This document shows positions 1 to 5,575 of a stretch of DNA of 8,846 bases, piece by piece (within the stretch, counting starts at the first letter, position 1; every line of letters begins with the position of its first letter). The stretch lies in assembly GCA_021825955.1 (NCBI GenBank), contig JAKAEH010000019.1, forward strand, positions 1 to 8,846. The letters run 5' to 3'. Origin of the DNA: a bacterium (GTDB lineage Bacteria; Patescibacteria; Microgenomatia; Levybacterales; UBA12049). The notes under the pieces were generated by a model, which worked only from the letters and a program-made list of their open reading frames with translations, was not told the DNA's origin and did not search any database. The position numbers and the translations under genes were made by a program.

Positions 1-747
1 AAAAATAGATATTATTTATGAGATAGTAAAGAAATGTAATGAAAATATTATATATCTTATAATATCTAATTTTATCTTTTATAAATAAACGATTTATCAG
101 GATATAATAGATTTTCAAAATTATATATGGTTCTCAGCATATGACGATTTTAGAATTTAAATATTGTAAATAAACATATTGTAGAAACTATAATATAATT
201 CATCTTACTTCTTAAATTCTTCATCTTTCTTCTATTTGTACTAGATTTCACTTCAAATCCCAAAATCAAATAAATATAAAAGTACAAGTTGACTGGCCTT
301 TCAAGGCATTCTTTTTTTCTTTCTATCTTTTTAAGAAGTTTGAGAAGAAAGAATAGAAGGCTTAAAGGAAATCTAGAGAAGAATGATAAATGGTTTAAAG
401 AAGGTCTGAAGGAAAGAAGTTTGGCTTAAAGAGCTAAAATTAGGAGTGAATTTTCATTAAGACTTCTCTTATAACCATATTTTCCTGAAAATCTCCTTTA
501 AGTCATTTATCTTTTTTAGAGATAAAAAGGATTTTGGCCAAATACTGGCCGAGTCGTACTTTTATATTTTTATTTTTCCAGGCGTCTGGTTTAAAATCTG
601 TACTATCTTATACTTCTGTACTTTTGCTCTATTTTTCAATCTAGTTTTTAAATTTATCTTTCATATATTGTGTAATACACAGTATATTCTTCTTTTCTCT
701 TTCTCTTTTTATATCTTATTTGAGAGTTGAAGTTAGATTTATATTTC
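1..747. other. AT-rich gene-free region
   Basis: No convincing coding sequence is visible on either strand. The first 250 bases are almost pure A/T with frequent stops in all frames. Positions 272-569 form the fold-back element listed separately. Positions 577-747 are pyrimidine-rich, with one small palindrome (TGTGTA, A, TACACA, around 669-681). Together with the adjacent repeat array this makes more than 1.1 kb without a gene, unusually long beside the dense remainder of the window. Confidence 0.6.
272..569. repeat. fold-back element with inverted ends
   Basis: The 14-base sequence AAATATAAAAGTAC at 272-285 recurs as its exact reverse complement at 556-569. Looser complementarity continues inward, with GGCC blocks on both sides (295-298 against 536-539 and 547-550). 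Further inside, GATAAATG (385-392) is complementary to CATTTATC (504-511), and GCTTAAAGG (about 360-368) is nearly complementary to CCTTTAAGTC (about 495-504). No transposase frame lies inside, so this could be a decayed non-autonomous element or a large structured region. Boundaries are approximate and no target-site duplication was identified. Confidence 0.45.
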
Positions 748-1086
748 AGTACAAGTACAAAAATAAAAGTTCAATTGAAGTACAAGTACAAAAATAAAAG
801 TTCAATTGAAGTACAAGTACAAAAATAAAACTTCAATTGAAGTACAAGTACAAAATAAAAGCTCAATTGAAGTACAAGTACAAAATAAAATTTACATCAA
901 AGATATAAATCAAAAGAAAAATAAAAGTTCAATTGAAGTACAAGTACAAAAATAAAAGCTCAATTGAAGTACAAGTACAAAAATAAAAGTTAGATTCAAG
1001 TACAAGTACAAAATAAAATTTACATCAAAGATATAAATCAAAAGAAAAATAAAATTTACATCAAAGATATAAATCAAAAAGAAAAG
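748..1086. repeat. iteron-like tandem array of two interleaved units
   Basis: Unit A is about 31 bp: AGTACAAGTAC, an A-rich linker, then GTTCAATTGA. Copies start at 748, 779, 810, 841, 871, 937, 968 and 999; the 871 and 999 copies run into unit B. Unit B is 36 bp, starts TTTACATCAAAGATATAAAT, and begins at 891, 1019 and 1055. Unit A holds two symmetric words, GTAC-AA-GTAC and, across unit junctions, TTCAATTGAA. Such spaced dyads can bind dimeric proteins, as in replication-origin iterons or enhancers. That function is inferred only from the architecture and from the adjacent putative SSB gene. Confidence 0.85.
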
Positions 1087-1095
1087 AAAATTATG

Positions 1096-1160
1096 TTTTT
1101 GACCTTTGGTCAAAAACACGGAACAAAAAACGCGCGCAGCGCAACAAAACTATTTTGTTT
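1096..1160. terminator. hairpins downstream of the SSB gene
   Basis: TTTTTGACC (1096-1104), loop TTT, GGTCAAAAA (1108-1116) makes a 9-bp stem. A second stem, ACAAAA, loop CTA, TTTTGT, lies at about 1144-1158, directly past the stop codon of the minus-strand gene ending at 1162. A GC-rich run GCGCGCAGCGC lies between them. The position just after a stop fits a transcript 3'-end hairpin as known from mimiviruses and pandoraviruses. The first stem is nearly repeated at 8211-8224. Confidence 0.5.
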
Positions 1161-1161
1161 T

Positions 1162-2397
1162 TTAGCTAATTCTCGTGGTCTGGATATTCATCCTTGGATT
1201 ACCCCCTCCGACATTGAAAACTGGAGGCCCTGACACTTGCGTGGCTGGATTCTGGTAATGCATCTGCTGTTGTTGCCCCATTGGTGTCTGATAACCTTGA
1301 TTCTGCATCTGTCCAGGAGTTTGCGCTGGACCAGGTGTAGGAACCGACATAGGAATGTTAATCGGAACAGCTTGTGTCATCGAAGGAGCTCCTCCTAAGA
1401 AATCGTTAAGAGAAGCTGCATCTGTTGGTGGAATTGAATGCATGGATCCGTAATCTCCTCCACCAGATTCATCATTATATCCTCCACTTCCTCCATAATT
1501 TCCTCCTCCTCCTCCACCATTAGAAGATGATGAATGATTTCCTCCTCCGCCTCGAGAATATCCTCCACCACCTCCTCCAGAAGCAAGTTCATCCTGTCTA
1601 TCCATTCGGAGCTGAGCCAATTGCTGCTCAATCTCATCTTGCATTCCTGCTCCATACTTCTCCTTAAGTCTCTGAAGCGTATCTTGTTGTCTTGTTTGAG
1701 TGTTGGACTTGACAACTTTCAAGAGAACAGCGCTAACCAATTGAGCCTTCATTGACACTACCTTTCCGACAAAGATCTTCTCGAAGTGTAAAAGAGGCAC
1801 AAAAGTGATATCGACATTCTCTAAAAGGTTCCAGTTAACTGGTTTTCCATCAAATCCAGTGAAGAGTGTCTTGTTGACCTTTCCGCTCTTGAGAGTAACC
1901 CAGACATTGGGGTTCTTACCCTTGATCTTCTCTCCTGAAGTAGGATCTCTAGGCCAGTAAACAGGGCTCTTGAAAGTCTCTCCTGGGTTCTTAGGATCAA
2001 AGCTAAAAAGCTTAACCTTACCCTTGTATTTTCCCAGAATCTCTGAAGTAGCCCTATGAACTCCTTCTAAAGAATCTAAGGCCTTCTGCATATCATTTCT
2101 TACCTTGGGGTCATCAAGTGAAAATCGGATCATCATGGAAGCAGTTCTCTTAGTGTAAGGACCTTCAGTTCCTTGCTTGGTGTCGTCTCTGTATCTAATT
2201 CCGCTGGTGGTGCATTCAGGAAGTTCTAACAAAAAGTCGCTAATGATAGGTTCCTCTTCAGTTCCATAGTTGTAGTGAAGCTTGATGTTGTTGAAGTTGA
2301 CAGTGTCTGAGCCTACTTTTACTTGTCCTGGTTCGGGTTCGGATCCTCCAAGGTTTTCAGGTCTGAATTGATCGAAAGTGACGTATTTCGTTGCCAT
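1162..2397 (-). CDS. putative T7 gp2.5-like single-stranded DNA-binding protein
   Basis: This 411-residue protein starts at the ATG at 2397. Residues 1-230 look like a folded beta-rich domain. Its central stretch (residues about 144-232) contains SPVYWPRDPTSG, NPNVWVTL and an F/V-rich region around VDITFVPLLHFEKIFVG, which recall the giant-virus proteins related to phage T7 gp2.5 SSB. A charged helix (residues about 233-272) precedes a glycine-rich tail (273-315), an island SLNDFLGG (329-336), and a Pro/Gln-rich end (345-411). A flexible low-complexity tail is typical of SSBs. The usual role would be coating single-stranded DNA in viral replication and recombination. The family assignment rests on memory of motifs, so 'conserved giant-virus protein of unknown function' is the fallback. 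It reads divergently from 2806-3300, and an AAAATTGA word lies 74-81 bases upstream of its start. Confidence 0.6.
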   Translation of the reverse strand: MATKYVTFDQFRPENLGGSEPEPGQVKVGSDTVNFNNIKLHYNYGTEEEPIISDFLLELPECTTSGIRYRDDTKQGTEGPYTKRTASMMIRFSLDDPKVRNDMQKALDSLEGVHRATSEILGKYKGKVKLFSFDPKNPGETFKSPVYWPRDPTSGEKIKGKNPNVWVTLKSGKVNKTLFTGFDGKPVNWNLLENVDITFVPLLHFEKIFVGKVVSMKAQLVSAVLLKVVKSNTQTRQQDTLQRLKEKYGAGMQDEIEQQLAQLRMDRQDELASGGGGGGYSRGGGGNHSSSSNGGGGGGNYGGSGGYNDESGGGDYGSMHSIPPTDAASLNDFLGGAPSMTQAVPINIPMSVPTPGPAQTPGQMQNQGYQTPMGQQQQMHYQNPATQVSGPPVFNVGGGNPRMNIQTTRIS

Positions 2398-2470
2398 TTT
2401 TCTTTCTTGAGTTTTCTAGCGAGAGTTTCTCGGTATGTTTTTGTATCCTTTACAAATTCGTTTTTACTTT

Positions 2471-2478
2471 TCAATTTT
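2471..2478 (-). promoter_or_regulatory. possible early-promoter word AAAATTGA
   Basis: On the minus strand this reads AAAATTGA, 74-81 bases before the ATG of the putative SSB gene. The octamer is the mimivirus early promoter core. In such AT-rich DNA a chance match is quite possible, and most genes in the window lack it. Confidence 0.2.
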
Positions 2479-2509
2479 TTCATTTTCTATCAATTTCCAA
2501 AAAGGGCAA

Positions 2510-2553
2510 CGTGGGCCCTTTGGGCCCACGAGCGAAAGCTTCGCTTTCGCGAG
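2510..2553. repeat. double-hairpin palindromic element, copy 1
   Basis: The first stem is CGTGGGCCC, loop TTT, GGGCCCACG (2510-2530). Linker AG follows. The second stem is CGAAAGC, loop TTC, GCTTTCG (2533-2549), and it ends with CGAG. The order and constant bases match the copies at 7145, 7511, 7614 and 8236. It lies in the spacer between two divergent genes, about 110 bases upstream of the 2397 start and 250 upstream of the 2806 start, so it is not at a gene end. Confidence 0.9.
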
Positions 2554-2555
2554 TG

Positions 2556-2805
2556 TTGAGATTTTTTGTACGACGATCTTTTATTTTTTCTTTTTTAATT
2601 AACTTTTTACCTTTTATATTTTATATACTTCATTTAATTTTCGAAACAGAAGAAAATAATTAACGGATTGAGTCCAATTATTTTTCAAAAAAAAATATAA
2701 ATTTAATTTGCAAAAAATTCACTAAACACGAGCGAAGTAAACAACGCATCATGGACACTTCGCACAAAAATGAAAAGGCAATCAAAATAGAAATTGGTGA
2801 AAAAC
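2556..2805. other. AT-rich part of the divergent spacer
   Basis: No gene is visible. The stretch holds long T runs and A runs, and a remnant CACGAGCGAAGT at 2727-2738 that resembles the middle of the double-hairpin element. GCGAAGT (2732-2738) is complementary to ACTTCGC (2757-2763). An ATG at 2751 opens a 50-codon frame ending at 2903 that overlaps the start of the membrane-protein gene out of frame. It may be an upstream ORF or may be meaningless. Confidence 0.4.
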
Positions 2806-3300
2806 ATGGAAGGAGAAAAATACTTCAAAATCGTAGGACTAATACTGGGCTTCATGATAGCATACTTCGGCCTGACAGGACTGGTAAGTATAAACATCTA
2901 TAGCGAAAGCATTCAAAAAGACAAAGGAAATAACACTATGCCATATTGCACATTAAACAATACTATAGATCTAAGAACTTTCAACTTAACTACCGGAATA
3001 GCTTACTTAGTTTTTGCTGGATTCTGTGGATTGTTACTCTTTGGTAATTTTGTGTATAGAAAATCTTTAGAAAAAGGTAGGTATATAGTAACCATATTTT
3101 CATTGTGTTTAGTATGGGTGTTTATGTTGATTTGGTGTGTTTTTGTAGCTGGGTTCTCTTTTGTAGATAATGTTTGCACAGAATACAATTACAAGGTGCA
3201 TCTCAATGAGTTCGCCATGGCTATGTTTACGTTGGGTTCATCGCTTTTCTTGATACTTTTAGGGTTTGCGTTCCCGTGCGTCATGATTTGCAAAAATTGA
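2806..3300 (+). CDS. four-helix integral membrane protein, unknown function
   Basis: The 164-residue protein starts at the ATG at 2806 (MEGEKYF). An in-frame TTG four codons upstream is unlikely to be used. Four hydrophobic segments are visible at residues about 8-30, 64-84, 93-118 and 135-160, giving a tetraspan layout with both ends on the same side. The loop between helices 1 and 2 carries three N-glycosylation sequons (N42-N43-T44, N51-N52-T53, N60-L61-T62) and Cys48. The loop between helices 3 and 4 carries Cys124. This suggests that both loops face the ER lumen or the virion exterior, with possible disulfide and glycan decoration, so a virion or host-membrane role is plausible. It lacks the CCG motif of true tetraspanins. 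A strong hairpin follows the stop. Confidence 0.85.
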   Translation: MEGEKYFKIVGLILGFMIAYFGLTGLVSINIYSESIQKDKGNNTMPYCTLNNTIDLRTFNLTTGIAYLVFAGFCGLLLFGNFVYRKSLEKGRYIVTIFSLCLVWVFMLIWCVFVAGFSFVDNVCTEYNYKVHLNEFAMAMFTLGSSLFLILLGFAFPCVMICKN

Positions 3301-3306
3301 GTTTTT

Positions 3307-3344
3307 AGCGCTCCGCGCGTTCTTCGGCCTGATGGCCGAAGAAC
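3307..3344. terminator. GC-rich hairpin after the membrane-protein gene
   Basis: TTCTTCGGCC (3320-3329), loop TGAT, GGCCGAAGAA (3334-3343) is a perfect 10-bp stem starting 20 bases past the stop at 3300. A small GCG/CGC stem (3308-3317) precedes it, so this too is a two-hairpin arrangement. The placement fits an mRNA 3'-end signal. Confidence 0.6.
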
Positions 3345-3350
3345 CAAATT

Positions 3351-3407
3351 TTCTTTTTAGATTTTGTTTTTCTTTTTAGATTTTGTTTTTCTTTTTAGAT
3401 TTTGTTT
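3351..3407. repeat. three perfect 19-bp tandem repeats
   Basis: The unit TTCTTTTTAGATTTTGTTT occurs three times without a mismatch at 3351-3369, 3370-3388 and 3389-3407, directly between the hairpin at 3307-3344 and the leader of the next gene. Perfect identity suggests recent slippage expansion. A TTG inside it would extend the next gene's frame, but that is an artefact of the repeat. Confidence 0.9.
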
Positions 3408-3601
3408 GTTTAGTAGTTTGCAGTTGCAGAAATATGCATCCGAATGAATATATCAATGATATGTATAATTATGAAAATTATTTAATATTTCCATTCTTAA
3501 ATTTTCATTCATATCTTAACAAAAGAATGAATATATCATGTTTATGCAATATTCTGCAAATAAAAATGACAAAACAAAGAAAAACAAAAATCAAAATTAA
3601 A

Positions 3602-4093
3602 ATGATGGATTGGTTGGACCTTAAAAACGTCTTTTATCTTCCAGCTAATCTAATTTACAATCTTGGATGCAAAATAAGTAACCGTGAAAACGGTTACGAG
3701 AAAATGTTATGGAGCATTCATGATAACGGAGAATTTGATTACATAAAAGAGAGATTTTCATGGTATAAGGGTGAAGAAAACGGATTGGAACTCTTTAGAC
3801 AGCAAGAAATACCATGGCAAACTCCAAGATATAGTCATTTTCTCCATTCCCTTCCTCTTACATATTTAAAAGAACACAAAGAACAAATAAAAGAAGAAAC
3901 CGCTTTAGAATTAAGACATTATCAACCTCTTAGATATTATTGGAAAGAAGACAAAAAGAAATTTAGTTATTTGTCTTTCTTTTCTATCGGGATATCATCT
4001 ATTCTGTTTCTAAATAAAAAGACTTACTATCCGTATCTTATTTTCAATACTCTTGCATTGGGGACGTTCTGTGGTTCTCATTCACATATATAA
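3602..4093 (+). CDS. hypothetical protein with C-terminal hydrophobic hairpin
   Basis: The protein is 163 residues from the ATG at 3602 (MMDWLDLKNVF). It is not recognised. The first 115 residues are polar and rich in aromatic residues (WYKGEE, PWQTPRYSHF, LRHYQPLRYYW). Two hydrophobic stretches near the C-terminus (residues about 121-135 and 141-157) may form a membrane hairpin before the ending CGSHSHI. In-frame ATGs at 3434 and 3566 would give longer forms. I prefer 3602 because the preceding 170 bases are extremely AT-rich and contain a duplicated 14-mer, like a non-coding leader. It converges on the frameshifted gene at 4135-4556, with a shared hairpin between them. Confidence 0.75.
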   Translation: MMDWLDLKNVFYLPANLIYNLGCKISNRENGYEKMLWSIHDNGEFDYIKERFSWYKGEENGLELFRQQEIPWQTPRYSHFLHSLPLTYLKEHKEQIKEETALELRHYQPLRYYWKEDKKKFSYLSFFSIGISSILFLNKKTYYPYLIFNTLALGTFCGSHSHI

Positions 4094-4101
4094 TTTTCTT
4101 A

Positions 4102-4124
4102 TTTTCGACACAATGTGTAGAAAA
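4102..4124. terminator. hairpin between convergent genes
   Basis: TTTTCGACAC (4102-4111), loop AAT, GTGTAGAAAA (4115-4124) is a 10-bp stem with one mismatch. It lies 9 bases past the plus-strand stop (4093) and 11 bases past the restored minus-strand stop (4135), so it could serve both transcripts. Its spacing supports 4135 as the true original end of the minus-strand gene. Confidence 0.6.
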
Positions 4125-4134
4125 GTTATTCTTC

Positions 4135-4556
4135 TTAATTTCCACCTTCAAGTTCATATAAATCTGGAAAATCACCTGCAATTTTAGGCGCAGGAAGAGT
4201 GATATACTTCAACCTTTCGGATGTATAATCCCAACGTCCAGACTGATTCCAGAGATTCAGAAACTCTTCTTCGGTAAAATTATTTTTGTTCTTTGATATT
4301 TCCGAAAAACATCCGTTTTTGAAAATATCCCTTTAAAAGGTAAAGGTTCTTTTCTAACTCTGAATTTCCCGACAAGACCTTTAAAATTCTCTTCTAAAGA
4401 TTTTTTACATACTCTAGCTAACAATTCATCCATTTCTTTGTCATACTCGTAAAGGATTACCCTTAAGTCTGTATTATTTAAGTCCAGTTTATCCAGATCT
4501 ATGTCCAAATATGAAACTCCGACACACCAGAGCTTTTCCATTTTCTTTTCTTTCAT
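4135..4556 (-). pseudogene. hypothetical gene interrupted by a frameshift
   Basis: The frame from ATG 4556 (a second Met lies at 4541) gives 99 residues and stops at 4257. The last 20 or so residues (TDVFRKYQRTKIILPKKSF) look out of frame. From about 4330 another minus-strand frame opens and reads a coherent tail containing TEEEFLNLWNQSGRWDYTSE and ITLPAPKIAGDFPDLYELEG, ending at a TAA at 4135-4137. One extra base within 4316-4325, where the minus strand has TTTT then AAAAA, would fuse the two parts into a protein of about 140 residues through KGIF and KNGCF. The alternative frame has a TAA at 4333-4335, so the shift must lie 3' of it. Causes could be a real homopolymer mutation, a sequencing error or, less likely, programmed slippage. 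No family is recognised. Confidence 0.8.
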
Positions 4557-4621
4557 CCTTTTGTTTTTCTTTCATTTTTATTTCGAAAATGATTTTTTGA
4601 TTAATTTATAAAAAGAAGTAA
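4557..4621. promoter_or_regulatory. divergent promoter spacer
   Basis: This 65-bp A/T-rich spacer separates the minus-strand start at 4556 from the plus-strand start at 4622, so it must carry both promoters unless they extend into coding sequence. It contains T-rich runs and TTGATTAATTTATAAAAAG before the plus-strand gene. No palindromic element is present here, unlike at gene ends. Confidence 0.4.
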
Positions 4622-4960
4622 ATGTCCGAAGAAGAAAAAGAAAATAAGGGAGAACTTGTAACTAAATCAGAAGAAATAAGTAATCTTCCAGAACAAAAAA
4701 AAGAGAAAGTAGAGGTAGAAAAAGAGAGAACTATAGGGTGGGGAAGATGGGCATTGAATAAAGCTACCAGGGTCGTGGTTGGACACGGTGTCGCGAAAGC
4801 CTCTAAATACGCTTTTTGGTCTGGATTGGTGTTTTTTGGCCCCTTAACCGTTGTTTCTACTGTCGGTATTCCCGCTGTTGCAGCAACGGCTCTTCTCGTT
4901 CATTCTGGGGTGATAGAGTATGTTGCAGATAAAGCTGTTTCTTCTGCGATTGAAAACTAA
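4622..4960 (+). CDS. small membrane-associated hypothetical protein
   Basis: The protein is 112 residues from the ATG at 4622. Residues 1-36 are a highly charged Glu/Lys-rich segment, probably disordered. Residues 37-62 are basic and amphipathic (WGRWALNKATRVVVGHGVAKASKYAFW). Residues 63-93 are hydrophobic and rich in small residues (SGLVFFGPLTVVSTVGIPAVAATALLVHSG), likely one or two membrane segments. A short helical tail follows. No family is recognised; the shape would suit a small virion-membrane or membrane-remodelling protein, but this is inference. A perfect 24-base palindrome starts 21 bases past the stop. Confidence 0.75.
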   Translation: MSEEEKENKGELVTKSEEISNLPEQKKEKVEVEKERTIGWGRWALNKATRVVVGHGVAKASKYAFWSGLVFFGPLTVVSTVGIPAVAATALLVHSGVIEYVADKAVSSAIEN

Positions 4961-4981
4961 ATTATTTGCTTTGCAAAGTTC

Positions 4982-5054
4982 TTTTTCGGCACATGTGCCG
5001 AAAAAGGCGCTACGCTTTAGGACTTTCGTCCGCAAACGCTCGCTGCGCTCGCGA
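4982..5054. repeat. compound palindrome cluster, intergenic copy
   Basis: A perfect 24-base palindrome occupies 4982-5005 (half-site TTTTTCGGCACA). It is followed by GGCGCTACGC, by GGAC-TTTC-GTCC (5020-5031) and by a GC-rich run with CGCTCGC and GCTCGCG ending near 5054. Positions 4981-5014 are nearly identical to 5736-5771, which lies inside a coding sequence. The differences in the long palindrome are symmetric, so pairing is kept. It lies past the 4960 stop and may act as a 3'-end hairpin. Confidence 0.85.
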
Positions 5055-5112
5055 TTCCAAAGAAAAAATGATAAATAAATTAAAAATTTTAAACATTTCA
5101 AAGAAAAGAAAC

Positions 5113-5541
5113 ATGGAAACTGAACAAGTTAAGATCCCAACCCCGCTCAAATTCATCCCTTACGAGGAATTTAAACAAATTAATGAAAGTGTGCAAGAGA
5201 AAATTAAGCAGGATATCCTCGAACGACATAGAGAAATTATAGAAAAATTTAACAAGAAATTACTCCAAGCAGCACAAAATAAACTTTCCGCTAATTTTAC
5301 AAAAAGTCCTCTAGTCTATGACGGGTTTTACAATATAGATTATGATGAATTTCATATTTTAGCTCAATATTTTCACAGTTTAGGATATGACGTTTTGCTT
5401 TGCGATTGTGAAGAATCCGGAAGATTTCTAACTCGTTTTGTATCATTACAGTTATGGTCTAAAGGTAATAAAAATATGAAAATTGAAAGTGGTGAAGGTT
5501 TAAAGATTCTCAAAGTTACAGAATTCAGACACTCTTGTTGA
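5113..5541 (+). CDS. hypothetical protein, helix plus compact domain
   Basis: The protein is 142 residues from the ATG at 5113 (METEQVKIP). An in-frame ATG at 5068 would add 15 residues (MINKLKILNISKKRN), and the frame remains open further upstream only by running through the palindrome cluster. I prefer 5113 because the 45 bases before it have the AT-rich look of a leader. Residues 15-57 form a long charged helix (NESVQEKIKQDILERHREII). The rest contains YDGFYNIDYDEFHILAQYFHSLGYDVLLCDCEESG, then a basic stretch and a short end EFRHSC. The pattern 'helix then SLGYDV' recalls small viral proteins with an alpha/beta fold, but no family is recognised. Confidence 0.75.
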   Translation: METEQVKIPTPLKFIPYEEFKQINESVQEKIKQDILERHREIIEKFNKKLLQAAQNKLSANFTKSPLVYDGFYNIDYDEFHILAQYFHSLGYDVLLCDCEESGRFLTRFVSLQLWSKGNKNMKIESGEGLKILKVTEFRHSC

Positions 5542-5553
5542 GTAAAAGAAAAT

Positions 5554-5575
5554 ATTTCCGACCTAGGTCGGAAAT
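5554..5575. terminator. perfect 22-base palindrome between convergent genes
   Basis: The half-site ATTTCCGACCT is followed directly by its complement, with no loop. It begins 12 bases past the plus-strand stop at 5541, and its last base is the last base of the minus-strand TAA (5575-5577). It is therefore placed to end both transcripts. Confidence 0.7.

Noticed and set aside
300..429. Possible gene fragment reading NLEKNDKWFKEGLKERSLA
   Set aside because: It has no ATG in frame, its upstream part is a poly-pyrimidine run, and the same bases are part of the fold-back element.
748..1086. CRISPR array
   Set aside because: The repeats are adjacent or share AT-rich filler with no unique spacers of uniform length, and no cas gene is nearby.
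910..1119. Minus-strand open frame of 69 codons rich in Phe, Ile and Leu
   Set aside because: It is read entirely through the tandem repeat array, and its peptide repeats only because the DNA repeats (IYIFDVNFI twice). No sign of a real gene.
1395..1755. Open frames of 106 codons (minus) and 73 codons (plus) inside the SSB-like gene
   Set aside because: Both lie over the glycine-rich tail or adjacent coding sequence. GGN-rich codons give long open shadow frames (Glu-rich or Ser-rich), and the main frame has far better protein character.
3383..3601. N-terminal extension of the 3602-4093 gene starting at a TTG
   Set aside because: It begins inside perfect 19-bp tandem repeats and runs through an extremely AT-rich leader with a duplicated 14-mer; eukaryotic viruses rarely use TTG starts.
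4310..4335. Programmed -1 ribosomal frameshifting at the split gene
   Set aside because: I found no heptamer of the X XXY YYZ type in the right phase, and no obvious downstream stem. A homopolymer indel is the simpler reading, so slippage is kept only as a minor alternative.
4966..5112. N-terminal extension of the 5113-5541 gene
   Set aside because: It would translate the intergenic palindrome cluster (yielding RHMCRKRRYALG) from a TTG. Unlike the coding palindrome at 5736-5771, there is no conserved coding sequence upstream of it.
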